From: Bdellovibrio bacteriovorus
Lineage (GTDB): Bacteria; Bdellovibrionota; Bdellovibrionia; Bdellovibrionales; Bdellovibrionaceae
Length of the DNA: 64,000 nt
NCBI RefSeq assembly: GCF_001592755.1
Contig: NZ_LUKF01000003.1
Coordinates: 185,127 to 249,126 of the forward strand
Direction: 5' to 3'
The notes below the pieces were generated by a model. That model did no database searches, was not told the DNA's origin, and saw nothing but the letters and a program-made list of their open reading frames with translations. The translations under genes and the position numbers were made by a program. Of the stretch, positions 26,071-34,713 are shown piece after piece. Each line of letters begins with the position of its first letter. Positions within the stretch are counted from its first letter, which is position 1.

Positions 26071-26502
26071 TTAAGCAGCCACTTTCTTCTTACGAGCTGC
26101 TGAAGGATCGATGTGATATTGTTTTACTTTACGATACAAAGTCGCGCGACCGATACCCAAAGCTTTCGCAGCTTCAGTCAAGTTGCCTTTGTATTGTACG
26201 ATAGCGTTTTCGATAGCATGAGCTTCAAGCTCTTCCATTTTTTGTACGCTAGATGAAGTTGCTGTCGCTGTTGGGAACTGGATTACGTTACCGCCAGCAT
26301 CAGAATTTACTGGGCTGTTACCTGAAATCAAAGCAGGAACGCCAGCTACTAGTTGTTGTCTGAAAAATGCATTATCAAGACCTTCTCTCCATTGTGAAGA
26401 TGAATAGGCTTGAACTGTCACATCGTGTGTTTCCCAGTACTTCTTTGCGTTCTCAATCGTTTCCTGGTTATCGCTCACCACGATCATTACTGTGCGTGAC
26501 AT
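26071..26502 (-). CDS. Fis-type HTH DNA-binding protein with degenerate N-terminal domain
   Basis: 143 aa. The N-terminal ~60 residues (MIVVSDNQETIENAKKYW) resemble the first strand and helix of a receiver domain but lack the phospho-Asp pocket. A linker follows, then residues ~90-132, ENAIVQYKGNLTEAAKALGI and GRATLYRKVKQY, a Fis/NtrC C-terminal helix-turn-helix. No sigma-54 ATPase domain is present, so it looks like a stand-alone remnant of an NtrC-type regulator used as a DNA-bending or repressor protein. Start ATG preceded by a GGGAGG-like leader. Confidence 0.8.
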   Translation of the reverse strand: MSRTVMIVVSDNQETIENAKKYWETHDVTVQAYSSSQWREGLDNAFFRQQLVAGVPALISGNSPVNSDAGGNVIQFPTATATSSSVQKMEELEAHAIENAIVQYKGNLTEAAKALGIGRATLYRKVKQYHIDPSAARKKKVAA

Positions 26503-26682
26503 TTAAATCCTCCCCTTTTGAAACATTATTCAATGCTAATTGACTCACTTTGTACCTATCGGCGTATCACGCTGAGAATTTAGGGCCAGGTGCGATTTTT
26601 TTTTGAGACAGTTTAAGTTGGGGGAAAGACTGGGCTTTCTGCCGGGTTATTTTGGGGCTTGATTTCTAAACGGGGCTTCGGT

Positions 26683-26824
26683 TGGCTGGGAACGAATATA
26701 GGGGTGGCTCCGCGGCGGTCGGCACGCCCTCCTGGCTCGTCGCCGCCGCCTTTGGCGGTTCGCGCATCCATGCGCCGGCGAAGGCCGACCTTTGCGGGGC
26801 CTCCCCTATATTCGTTCCCAGCCA
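26683..26824. repeat. 142-bp long-hairpin element with perfect 22-bp ends
   Basis: Arms 26683-26704 and 26803-26824 are perfect inverse copies, starting TGGCTGGGAACGAATATAGG. Pairing resumes inside with GGTCGGC (26717-26723) and GCCGACC (26784-26790). The core has CCGCC/GGCGG and GCGCAT/ATGCGC hairpins. It is much richer in GC than its surroundings. No coding capacity; it resembles a MITE or a structured intergenic repeat. Confidence 0.8.
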
Positions 26825-27056
26825 CGTGGGTCCGGTTAGTAATCAACTTCTAAATAACGCAAGAAGTGTCTTAACCTTGTAGGCTGTTCAAAAATTTTAT
26901 CTTGGTGGGAGTGGGCTGCGTTTTGAAGATTTGTTTTGGGGCTGCTGTTTTTTTGTTTTTAGCAGATGCCTTCGGCGTTGGGATTGTTAAGTTGGCTTTT
27001 CAAATTTGTGAACTATGGCTACTGATTTAATAGCGCCACCACTTTTTGTTCACGAT

Positions 27057-27146
27057 TTCACTGCCACCGTGGCAGTAAGCAACTGCGTCGTACTTTATCT
27101 TTCGCAAACAAAATCACTTCCACGGTGGCGGTAAGCCATTGCGTTA
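27057..27146. repeat. pair of imperfect direct repeats
   Basis: Two ~33-base copies at 27057-27089 and about 27112-27145 share TCACT-CCAC-GTGGC-GTAAGC-A-TGCGT with scattered differences; the first contains the palindrome CTGCCACCGTGGCAG. Only two copies, so not a CRISPR. Confidence 0.55.
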
Positions 27147-27176
27147 GGTGTTAAGTATATGCTCTAGATTCAAAAA

Positions 27177-27210
27177 TGAAAAAGCCCTGAGGATTCCCCA
27201 GGGCTTTTTT
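27177..27210 (-). terminator. terminator of the Dps gene
   Basis: AAAGCCCTG / CAGGGCTTT, 9-bp stem, with an A-rich 5' side and six T, so it can act on the minus strand transcript of dps. Confidence 0.85.
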
Positions 27211-27236
27211 ATTTTCAAAATTCCGGAATTAAAGAA

Positions 27237-27743
27237 CTACTCTTCCAACAAGCTTCTTAGCATCCACGCGTTCTTTTCGTGAAGTTGCATACGTTGAGTT
27301 AGTAGATCCGCGCTCACTTCGTCCCCTGCTTTTTCTACTTTCGGGAAGATCGAGCGGGCTGTTTTTACTACCGCTTCTTGGCCTTCTACCAATTGGCGGA
27401 TCATTTCTTTTGCTGAAGGAACTCCGTCTGGTTCTTCGATGCTTGTTAGTTTTGCGAACTCTTTGTAAGTGCCCGGTGCAGGAACGCCCAATGAGCGGAT
27501 TCTTTCTGCGATCAAGTCTACAGCTGTAGCTAGTTCTGTGTATTGAGTTTCAAACATCAAATGCAAAGTTTGGAACATCGGACCTGTCACGTTCCAGTGG
27601 AAGTTGTGCGTTTTTAGATAAAGAGTGTAAGAGTCTGCAAGAAGTCTTGAAAGACCGTCTGCGATTTTGATTCTGTCAGCTTCTGGGATTCCGATATCAA
27701 TGGCTACGGCGCTTGATTGGGATTTCTTTTTAGAAGATTTCAT
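27237..27743 (-). CDS. dps: Dps family ferritin-like DNA-protection protein
   Basis: 168 aa. A basic Ser/Lys-rich N-terminal tail ([10 protein letters not shown]) that could bind DNA precedes the four-helix fold. The ferroxidase signature is clear: [19 protein letters not shown] followed by [19 protein letters not shown], with the His and Asp/Glu iron ligands shared between subunits. Dps forms a dodecamer, oxidises Fe2+ with peroxide and shields DNA in starvation. Start ATG with AAGGAAAGG-like leader; own terminator. Confidence 0.9.
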   Translation of the reverse strand: MKSSKKKSQSSAVAIDIGIPEADRIKIADGLSRLLADSYTLYLKTHNFHWNVTGPMFQTLHLMFETQYTELATAVDLIAERIRSLGVPAPGTYKEFAKLTSIEEPDGVPSAKEMIRQLVEGQEAVVKTARSIFPKVEKAGDEVSADLLTQRMQLHEKNAWMLRSLLEE

Positions 27744-27844
27744 AGGAACTACCTTTCCTTCTTTAAGAGTACTTTAAAACTGTAAACTAAAAGAGAATCA
27801 TCCGGAAGTTCTGTCGGGTCTGTGTGCTGTGCGATAAAAGAAAA

Positions 27845-27870
27845 AAGCCAAGGGTGGAGACCCTTGGCTT
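27845..27870 (-). terminator. terminator of the 27918-28463 gene
   Basis: AAGCCAAGGGT / ACCCTTGGCTT, perfect 11-bp stem with four-base loop, followed on the minus strand by TTTTCTTTT. Confidence 0.9.
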
Positions 27871-27917
27871 GATGGTTACAACAATTTAAGTTGTTTTAGT
27901 GAACCCGCAGCTGCGGA

Positions 27918-28463
27918 TTATCTACGGCCGGATTTGATTTTCACTTGAAGTTTAGAGATCAAGTGAACAGCCATTTTTTCTTGAACTTTACACATCTTAA
28001 GTTCGTCACGGCGGTATGAACGTTGTGACGGAGTCAAAGTTCCAGTTTCAAGTTCCATTTCATAATCAAGTTTAGAAGAACGGATGCCTTCCAACTCTTT
28101 CGTTTGTTGCTTGAAGAGTTTTGTTACGCCTGACAAAGGAGCAACTTCAATCCACTCTTCTTTACCACGATACCAGCTCACCATTCTTAAGAAACGAGCT
28201 TTATTTTTTGCCAAAGTGAACTTAGGGAAACCAGTGTCTGGCAATTCTAAGATATTTTCGATTTCATCCAGGTTCGTATCGTCTTCTTCGCCTTCCATCA
28301 ATAAGTTGCCAGCCATAGTAGCTAAAGCAGCTTCTGCCTCAAGGTCCTCGTCCATATCTGCTTCAAAAGCAGAGGTTTTCTTCATCTCTTTTTCGTTATC
28401 AAGGTCCAAGTCTAAGTCAGAGTCGATTTCTTCCGCTTGCATGTTAGTGCCAGGATTGATCAA
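27918..28463 (-). CDS. acidic protein of unknown function
   Basis: 181 aa if read from the TTG at 28463, which has GGGGAGG six bases upstream; the TTG at 28478 would put that site inside the gene. The first ~75 residues are extremely acidic (Asp/Glu runs), and the remainder is basic and helical (FLRMVSWYRGKEEWIEV, LFKQQTKELEG). No motif recognised. The acid N-terminus may mimic nucleic acid or mask the basic domain. Single gene with its own terminator. Confidence 0.65.
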   Translation of the reverse strand: MINPGTNMQAEEIDSDLDLDLDNEKEMKKTSAFEADMDEDLEAEAALATMAGNLLMEGEEDDTNLDEIENILELPDTGFPKFTLAKNKARFLRMVSWYRGKEEWIEVAPLSGVTKLFKQQTKELEGIRSSKLDYEMELETGTLTPSQRSYRRDELKMCKVQEKMAVHLISKLQVKIKSGRR

Positions 28464-28574
28464 AGCGAGCCTCCCCAAAATGTACTTCAGTTGTAGTGAT
28501 TAAAGTGGTGCCAGTTATATCGCACATTTCAGAATGACACAACATGTTAATTGCGTGAAAAAAGGTGAATTTAT

Positions 28575-28607
28575 GAAAAAGGCCCCTGTGAAACCGAGGC
28601 CTTTTTC
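28575..28607 (-). terminator. terminator of the 28650-29138 gene
   Basis: GAAAAAGGCC / GGCCTTTTTC, perfect 10-bp stem with a 13-base loop; the stem itself supplies the T run on either strand. Confidence 0.8.
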
Positions 28608-28649
28608 TATTTTCCTATCGAATTTTCATGCATAAACTTTGGGCATTTG

Positions 28650-29138
28650 TCATCGAACAGCGATGATATCTACTCGGTAACTCCCTAACTTTTTCCAGAA
28701 ACGCTCGGACTTGGCAGAGACATCAATGCGGTAAATCGGACGACCATCCAAAGCGATTTCTTTGATCGCACCGGAACGTAAATTTCCCTGAAGCGTGTAC
28801 AAACTTCTCTCTACCATATTGTCAGCGTAAAGAACTTTCACTTCTTTCACATCGATTTCATTGCGTGAGCCGACCAAACGAAGGCTCACGACGCGGGCTA
28901 AATCAAAACGCGGATAAAACTCGCTATCCTTAGAACCAAAGCGTCCTGTATCACCCGTGCCCAGTGAGTAAGGAATAAATTCTTCGCGAGGCGGTTCACT
29001 GCGAATAGGATCATCGGGACCAGGCTCATAAGGAGCATCCGGCAACGGCCGAGGAGTGGCTTGAACTTCGTAAGAATCAGAAGCCCAAGAAGTCGAAACA
29101 GAAATTAAAGTGATTAAAAGAATCGTCCAGCGAGTCAT
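28650..29138 (-). CDS. secreted beta-rich protein of unknown function
   Basis: 162 aa with a signal peptide ending near SWA (residue 19). A Pro-rich stretch (residues ~26-52) is followed by a strand-rich domain (LARVVSLRLVGSRNEIDVKEVKVLYADN ... YRVDIIAVR in separate strands). The layout resembles small DUF2541-like periplasmic proteins. No catalytic residues visible. Ribosome site GGAGG before ATG. Confidence 0.65.
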   Translation of the reverse strand: MTRWTILLITLISVSTSWASDSYEVQATPRPLPDAPYEPGPDDPIRSEPPREEFIPYSLGTGDTGRFGSKDSEFYPRFDLARVVSLRLVGSRNEIDVKEVKVLYADNMVERSLYTLQGNLRSGAIKEIALDGRPIYRIDVSAKSERFWKKLGSYRVDIIAVR

Positions 29139-29219
29139 GCAGTTTGCCTCCGTTTAGAAACTAGAAGCTAGTCGACCTGCATGACTTTGAAAATTTCTGG
29201 AACAAGAGTTTGTTTGAAA

Positions 29220-29993
29220 TCAATCCCAGCGCAAGTGTTTCACGGATTCGCCGGAATCACGCAACTCGCGCAAAGCATCGATACCAATGTTCAGGTGCTT
29301 GTCGACAAAATTCGCGGTGACTTTTTTATCACTCTCTTCTGTCTTCACGCCATCGGGAATCATCGGGTTGTCTGATACCAACAACAAAGCTCCGCGAGGA
29401 ATTTCGTTCACGAACCCCGTAACAAAGATCGTCGCCGTTTCCATATCCACGGCCATTGCACGTGTTTTAGTTAAGTAATCTTTGAAATTTTCATCGTGTT
29501 CCCACACGCGACGGTTCGTCGTGTAAACTGTGCCTGTCCAGTAGTCGCACTGATGTTTTGCGATCATCGAAGAAACAGCTTTCTGCAAGCGGAACGATGG
29601 CAAAGCAGGGATCTCTTCTGGAAGATATTCATTACTTGTCCCCTCGCCGCGGATCGCAGCGATTGGCAGAATGAAGTCACCCAATTGGTTTTTCTTTTTC
29701 AACCCACCGCACTTCCCTAAGAAAAGAGCTGCTTTAGGATTCACCGCAGTTAGAAGATCCATACACGTTGCGGCAAGGGCACTGCCCATACCGAAGTTCA
29801 AGATAGTGATGTTTTCGGCTGTTGCTGATTGCATCGGGCGATCAAGACCGCGCACTGGGACATCGAACTTTTCCGCGAACATCTTCACGTAATTGCCAAA
29901 GTTCGTAAGCAAAATGTACTGACCAAATTCGTTCAAAGGCACACCCGTGTAGCGAGGCAGCCAGTTATCGACGATTTCTTTTTTTGTTTTCAT
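29220..29993 (-). CDS. amn: AMP nucleosidase
   Basis: 257 aa from the ATG at 29993, with AAGGAG four bases upstream. It is the short form of the enzyme without the long N-terminal regulatory domain of E. coli. Phosphorylase-fold motifs: ITILNFGMGSALAATCMDL, ALFLGKCGGLK, IRGEGTS and AVDMETATIF, where the Glu binds ribose. It splits AMP into adenine and ribose 5-phosphate. In a predator this would help salvage prey nucleotides. Divergent from the pirin gene, 79 bases apart. Confidence 0.88.
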   Translation of the reverse strand: MKTKKEIVDNWLPRYTGVPLNEFGQYILLTNFGNYVKMFAEKFDVPVRGLDRPMQSATAENITILNFGMGSALAATCMDLLTAVNPKAALFLGKCGGLKKKNQLGDFILPIAAIRGEGTSNEYLPEEIPALPSFRLQKAVSSMIAKHQCDYWTGTVYTTNRRVWEHDENFKDYLTKTRAMAVDMETATIFVTGFVNEIPRGALLLVSDNPMIPDGVKTEESDKKVTANFVDKHLNIGIDALRELRDSGESVKHLRWD

Positions 29994-30072
29994 GCTACTC
30001 CTTAGATTTTCATTCACATGCTAAATTGGTTAAGGCTATCATGAGTTTCCACAGATTGAAAGGGGACATAAT

Positions 30073-30972
30073 ATGAGTTCTACACAAAATAATATTCTTA
30101 TGGAGATTGCTCCCCGTTTGGTCTCTCTCGGTGGCCCCACTGTGCATCGCTTGATGCCTTATGCGAAGAAACGCATGATTGGTCCGTTTATTTTTTTCGA
30201 CTATTTTCCAGCAACGGATTTCGCTGCGGGAGAAGGCATGGAAGTACGCCCTCATCCCCACATCGGTCTTTCTACTTTAAGTTATTTGCTTGAAGGCGCG
30301 GTTCTTCACCACGATAGCCTCGGACATAAACAACTCCTTGCTCCAGGGGATGTGAATTGGATGACCGCAGGAAAAGGAATTTCGCACTCTGAGCGCGTGC
30401 CACCAGAACTTCATGGCAAAGCACATCGCCTGCACCTTCTGCAATTTTGGGTGGCTCTTCCGTTAGCGGAAGAAGACCGCGAGCCTTCATTCAAGCATCA
30501 TGCTGCCTCTGACATTCCTCGCTTTCAGGTGGGTGATGCGGATGTGCGCTTGGTCGCGGGCTCCGCTTTCGGAAAAACATCGCCTGTCGATGTGTATTCA
30601 AAACTTTTCTTTATGGATGTGCAGTTAAAAAAAGGCGGAACTTTCGAATTTGATCCGGGCTCTCAGGAACTTGCGTTCTTCATCATCAAAGGAAAACTTT
30701 CTTTGGGAGAAAAAGAAATCGCCCCGGATGACTTCGTGATCTTGGAACATGATTCGTCATTAAAGATCACAGCAATGGAAGACACACAAGTTGTCGTATT
30801 AGGCGGAGACTCTTTTCCCGAGCCTCGACATATTTTTTGGAACTATGTTTCTTCATCGAAAGAGAAAATCGAGAAAGCAAAACAGGCCTGGATGGACGGA
30901 AGCTTTCCGCAGGTACCAGGGGAACCCGATATCATTCCCCTTCCGACTCCGGCCCCTACTCCGTTAAGCTAA
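30073..30972 (+). CDS. pirin family protein
   Basis: 299 aa. The N-terminal cupin carries the metal site: RPHPHIGLSTLSYLLEG with two His, and later GKGISHSE with the third His and Glu. A second cupin fills the C-terminal half. Pirins bind Fe; some are quercetin dioxygenases and some interact with metabolic enzymes. The extended Pro-rich tail (PTPAPTPLS) is unusual. Ribosome site AAAGGGG before ATG; followed by a terminator. Confidence 0.88.
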   Translation: MSSTQNNILMEIAPRLVSLGGPTVHRLMPYAKKRMIGPFIFFDYFPATDFAAGEGMEVRPHPHIGLSTLSYLLEGAVLHHDSLGHKQLLAPGDVNWMTAGKGISHSERVPPELHGKAHRLHLLQFWVALPLAEEDREPSFKHHAASDIPRFQVGDADVRLVAGSAFGKTSPVDVYSKLFFMDVQLKKGGTFEFDPGSQELAFFIIKGKLSLGEKEIAPDDFVILEHDSSLKITAMEDTQVVVLGGDSFPEPRHIFWNYVSSSKEKIEKAKQAWMDGSFPQVPGEPDIIPLPTPAPTPLS

Positions 30973-30988
30973 TTAGACTTCATTACCG

Positions 30989-31023
30989 ACTGCGGATCCG
31001 TGCATCCGCAGTGACATTTTTTG
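30989..31023 (+). terminator. terminator of the pirin gene
   Basis: ACTGCGGAT / ATCCGCAGT, 9-bp stem with six-base loop, followed by GACATTTTTT. Confidence 0.75.
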
Positions 31024-31141
31024 AAGCCAACTCACTAAAACTTAGACAGCGATTTCTTGTTTAATCGTTTTAGGGGCCTTTCATAGGCTCCAAATCATGG
31101 CCTGTTCTTCGCATTTCCGCCAAAGTGGATCGGAGGAACGT

Positions 31142-32212
31142 ATGCGAAATAAGTTTCTGTCACAGTTACTCGGAAGTCTTTTAGTAATGACTGCGACGCC
31201 AGGTTTGGCGCAGGCCTTTGAAGAAATCAATGACACGCTTTACTTGGAAAACAAGCTCGCCATTCATCTTTACCAAGCTTCGGAGCTTGCGGATGGCAAA
31301 CGTGCCTTGGTCTCGGCGATTGAGTTGCCGGAAGAATCCATTATATCTATTGATATTCACAATATAAACTCTGCATTGAGTGATGCTACTAGTAGTCCGG
31401 AACGCATCCGCTTTCCTTTTATTCCTCCAGGAAAAACGGAGATCACTAAAAATAGCGCGGGTTTTGCCTGCGGCTTTCGCATCGTTGACGTGATGGATGA
31501 AGACATTCGCTCTGACGAGATCATGGATCGCACAGATCTTTGTCTTTCTTTATCCGATCTTAGAGTCACGGGTGCTTTAGAAAGTAACGGTACAGATGCT
31601 CTTAAATCCTTCAATGAATTTATGCAAGAAGGCCGTTTGCACTCGATGAATTCGTTATCTAAATACGTCGATCGTCTGCGTGCCGAAAGAATTGAATTTG
31701 GCGTGATTGAAAAAGCGGCCGTACAGACCGTCATCAGCCCGATTAAAAATTGCGGACGTGGTTGCTTAACAGTAACAAGTGAATACGGTATGCGTAATCA
31801 CCCAGTTCTAAGACGTAAACGCTTGCATAAAGGAATTGATCTACGCGCAGCTACTGGCACCTCTGTAGTCAGCGTGCTTGATGGAAAAGTTCTAGCGACT
31901 CGCACAGAGAAAAATCGCCGTACAAAAAGAATTTCAGGTTATGGCCACTACGTCATCGTCGTTCATCCAGGAAATAAACTTGAAACCTTGTATGCTCACT
32001 TGTCTGGTTTTAAAAGCAAAGCGGGACAATCTGTGAAGCAAGGTGATCTTATCGCTCTTTCAGGCAACACAGGTATCGGAACAGCTCCGCACTTGCACTT
32101 TGAAACGCACATCCAGGGAAAACGCGGTTACGTTCCAGCAAACCCGCGCAGCTACTTAGGTTCAATCCTTTCTTCAGTAGCTTGGATCGCGAACCTTTTT
32201 AAAATCGGTTAA
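31142..32212 (+). CDS. secreted M23 (LytM-type) peptidase
   Basis: 356 aa from the ATG at 31142 (CGGAGGAACGT upstream). Signal peptide to about residue 25 (AQA). The C-terminal ~150 residues have the M23 zinc site: SEYGMRNHPVLRRKRLHKGIDL with HxxxD and TAPHLHFETH with HxH. The middle part is a lineage-type domain with Cys pairs. M23 enzymes cut peptidoglycan cross-bridges or stems; all zinc ligands are present, so activity is likely. Candidate for wall remodelling of self or prey. Confidence 0.88.
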   Translation: MRNKFLSQLLGSLLVMTATPGLAQAFEEINDTLYLENKLAIHLYQASELADGKRALVSAIELPEESIISIDIHNINSALSDATSSPERIRFPFIPPGKTEITKNSAGFACGFRIVDVMDEDIRSDEIMDRTDLCLSLSDLRVTGALESNGTDALKSFNEFMQEGRLHSMNSLSKYVDRLRAERIEFGVIEKAAVQTVISPIKNCGRGCLTVTSEYGMRNHPVLRRKRLHKGIDLRAATGTSVVSVLDGKVLATRTEKNRRTKRISGYGHYVIVVHPGNKLETLYAHLSGFKSKAGQSVKQGDLIALSGNTGIGTAPHLHFETHIQGKRGYVPANPRSYLGSILSSVAWIANLFKIG

Positions 32213-32225
32213 AAAATCTTTGCTA

Positions 32226-32254
32226 GTGGAATCGTCGTTTCAGCGACGGTTCCA
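32226..32254 (+). terminator. hairpin after the M23 gene (possible terminator)
   Basis: GTGGAATCGTCG / CGACGGTTCCAC, 12-bp arms with one mismatch and a six-base loop. The T run after it is weak. Confidence 0.4.
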
Positions 32255-32412
32255 CACTTTATGGTCCTTAAGCTCTTCATCATTTACGCAATGTACGTGT
32301 CGGCGGTCCTATCTCGCATTGGAACAAGTAGGAGTCCCAAATAAATGTCTTCGGCTGATTTAGACAGCGACTGGACTTAACTTTTGCACTTACTTTGCTA
32401 GAATAAAAACAT

Positions 32413-33576
32413 ATGATTTCACTGGTAGTGTTTTTGAACTTAGCAATGGCCCATTCGTATTGCACACCGGATAACGAGGCCACTCAATCTCTTCAGCAAA
32501 TCCAAGAAGGTCTTTCTGGATCTCAAAAAGACTTCTGCGCCGATCTGCAAAGAATCTCTAAAAAACAAAAGCCTGTCCATCAACCTCTCTGCAAAGCCCT
32601 GTGGGATGATGGAAAATCTTGGTGGAAAAAAATTGCGGAAGAAAAACCGGCCGAACTGGACAAGTCTTCTGAAAAATATCAAAACCCTTCACGCAACGAG
32701 ATGCTGAAAAATGGTTTTTCGGTCGCCACCGTACAAGACTTGAAGAATACCGAACGAAAATTCAACGAAGTAAAAAATCGTACGGCTTCTCAATGCTGTG
32801 GAAGCGATAAACACTGTCTTGAAGCCTTTAAAGCCACGACTCTTCAATTCTGCAGCGACCCTGTCGCAGAGAAAGACCCTAATGTTCCCGATCCGTGCGC
32901 AGGCACCGCAGAAGCCTATTTCAGTGTGAATGAAGATAACTATACGAAAAGCTATTATGCCGGAGTCTTTGCAAACACACCCGCCTCTGAGAAAACAGAA
33001 TTTCTAAAACAGGTTCGCGCAACTTATTCCGATTTCAATCCTGGGAAAATATATTCTGGTTATATCAGCCTCGGGAAATATAAACGCGGCGAAACTCAAG
33101 AATTAGACTACACGATCCGCCACGAACTGGGACACGCTTGCAACTATGTTCGCTTGCAAATTGGCGAACGAAGTGGAACGAGTCTTTCCACAGCCAACGG
33201 AGCTTATGAAGGCTTTTGTGGTCACGACCCCGTTGAACACTATAATTATACGGTGATTGATAACTTGTTGGCGGGAAAAAATGCGTCGGCATTAAAACAA
33301 TGCATGCGTAATAAAGTGGAAAAAGAAACCTTTGACACCAATGATTATGCCTTCATTAAAGACAGCTGCTTTGGCTCTAAAACCGAAGAAGCTCTGGCCG
33401 ATGTTTTTTCCGCGCTTACGGTCAAAGAAAGCGAGATGCCCAACTTAACAATGCAACTTTGCTTTAACTCCCCTTCCGCTATTCATTCGGCAGGCCACTC
33501 GACATTGGATTGTGTACTCAACCATGCGCCGGGATACGCGGCAAAGCTTTCAAAGGGACTTTCATGCACACAGTAA
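32413..33576 (+). CDS. secreted Cys-rich HExxH metalloprotease-like protein
   Basis: 387 aa with a short signal peptide (MISLVVFLNLAMA). More than ten Cys in the mature part point to an oxidising location. The zinc motif is RHELGHACN (His237, Glu238, His241), and downstream TEEALADVF (Glu325/326, Asp) could supply the third ligand as in gluzincin-like peptidases. The family is not recognised. It overlaps the next gene by 13 bases, so the two are made together. Confidence 0.68.
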   Translation: MISLVVFLNLAMAHSYCTPDNEATQSLQQIQEGLSGSQKDFCADLQRISKKQKPVHQPLCKALWDDGKSWWKKIAEEKPAELDKSSEKYQNPSRNEMLKNGFSVATVQDLKNTERKFNEVKNRTASQCCGSDKHCLEAFKATTLQFCSDPVAEKDPNVPDPCAGTAEAYFSVNEDNYTKSYYAGVFANTPASEKTEFLKQVRATYSDFNPGKIYSGYISLGKYKRGETQELDYTIRHELGHACNYVRLQIGERSGTSLSTANGAYEGFCGHDPVEHYNYTVIDNLLAGKNASALKQCMRNKVEKETFDTNDYAFIKDSCFGSKTEEALADVFSALTVKESEMPNLTMQLCFNSPSAIHSAGHSTLDCVLNHAPGYAAKLSKGLSCTQ

Positions 33577-33977
33577 TAGCTGTGTTATTCTCTTCGTTGC
33601 TTTCATTTGCTCAATCTCCTTTTCAGATTGAAGTTCGCAAAATTGAACCTAGCAAAAAAGCGGAATCTTATCTCGAATTTACTTTTGATGGAAAAGAATG
33701 CCATCTTAAGAAAGCAGGACTCTTAAAGAAGATTTCGACGTCAGATTGCAAAACCACAACTCAAAAACTTTTAAAATATTTAAAAGAACCTCAAAGCATC
33801 GGCGATTATCTGCATCCGCAACGTCGCTATTACCAAGTGAAGGTCGAAGGGGCTGACGGAAAATGGAGTCGCGTTATACTTCGTGAAAAGACCCGAGTCT
33901 GCACCGCGAGCGGCCACTGCACCGAGCCTCTTAAGACGGCTCCGACCCTGATTGCCGAGGAGCTTTTAAAACTTTGA
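33564..33977 (+). CDS. small secreted basic protein coupled to the metalloprotease
   Basis: 137 aa from the ATG at 33564 (AAAGGGAC upstream), inside the last codons of the metalloprotease gene. Signal peptide ends near SFA (16). The mature part is basic with four Cys (KECHLKK, SDCKTTT, RVCTASGHC) and strand-like segments. The coupling suggests an inhibitor, chaperone or partner of the protease; this is inference. No family recognised. Confidence 0.62.
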   Translation: MHTVIAVLFSSLLSFAQSPFQIEVRKIEPSKKAESYLEFTFDGKECHLKKAGLLKKISTSDCKTTTQKLLKYLKEPQSIGDYLHPQRRYYQVKVEGADGKWSRVILREKTRVCTASGHCTEPLKTAPTLIAEELLKL

Positions 33978-33987
33978 TGACTGTTTG

Positions 33988-34674
33988 CTAGGTCGCCCCG
34001 AGGGTGATCTTCACTAAGACATCCACACGAAGAATTTGCATATACTGTTCAGTGGTTTGAATGACTCCTTCTTTAGACCATGGACTCATCGTTCTGATCA
34101 CCGATTCTACGGTGACACCTAAAACGTCGGCCATTTCTTGACGAGTCACTGGAACTTTTAGTTTATGCACACCTTCGGTCGAAACCTGATCCATTAAATC
34201 TAAAAGCAGTTGAGCTAAACGCACCGATAAATGAGACCGCATTAAAACTTTGTGCATGTGCATCTGCTGCATTCTTCTACCTAATAATTCTTGCACACGA
34301 CTAGCGACGGCCGCATTCATTTGCCAAGCCGTGGGATACACATCTTTGGGTATTTTTAAAAATCGAGACGGTCCCATAGAAACTACAGAAACAGGATAAA
34401 TCGGCTTCGGATTGCACATGATTAAAGCACCCACGATATCGCCAGGCAGAACGACTTGCACAATCGAATCACTGCCTCCTAAAGAAGGACGACACAGCTT
34501 ATACGCCCCACTCAAAACAATTCCAAAATAGTGAGCCTGCTCTTCAAAATGAAATAAAACATCGCGGTGTTGATTGAATGTGACCCGGCCCCCTTCGCAA
34601 AGATAGCGGACCACGTTGTCGCCAAATCCCTGAAACTGTTCGAATCGTTTGAGCTCTTCTAAATGTGCTTCCAT
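33988..34674 (-). CDS. Crp/Fnr family regulator at the end of the nor operon
   Basis: 228 aa. Cyclic-nucleotide-type beta barrel at residues ~20-120 (VLSGAYKLCRP, VVLPGDIVGALI), dimer helix ~125-160, then the winged helix (VPVTRQEMADVLG and VTVESVIRTMSPW). The recognition helix keeps E-x-x-x-R as in CRP and FNR, which read a TGA core. No N-terminal FNR-type four-Cys set, so no iron-sulfur cluster is expected. It lies 39 bases after norD on the same strand, so it is likely the NO- or redox-responsive activator of the cluster (DNR/NnrR-like role). That role is inferred from position. Confidence 0.82.
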   Translation of the reverse strand: MEAHLEELKRFEQFQGFGDNVVRYLCEGGRVTFNQHRDVLFHFEEQAHYFGIVLSGAYKLCRPSLGGSDSIVQVVLPGDIVGALIMCNPKPIYPVSVVSMGPSRFLKIPKDVYPTAWQMNAAVASRVQELLGRRMQQMHMHKVLMRSHLSVRLAQLLLDLMDQVSTEGVHKLKVPVTRQEMADVLGVTVESVIRTMSPWSKEGVIQTTEQYMQILRVDVLVKITLGAT

Positions 34675-34713
34675 AAAGGACCTCTATCGCAGGAAGCACG
34701 GTGCGTTGTTGAA

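Larger units (their letters stand above)
26503..27236. other. 734-base repeat-rich gap without a gene
   Basis: Several open frames in 26613-26882 are artefacts of the GC-rich hairpin element. The rest holds a GT-rich stretch (26885-27000), a pair of imperfect direct repeats and the Dps terminator. No protein gene is supported. Confidence 0.7.

Noticed and set aside
26613..26882. Three overlapping open frames in the hairpin element
   Set aside because: They arise because the GC-rich palindrome is open on both strands; products mirror each other and have no start signals.
27057..27146. Possible CRISPR array
   Set aside because: Only two imperfect copies, no regular spacers and no cas genes anywhere in the window.
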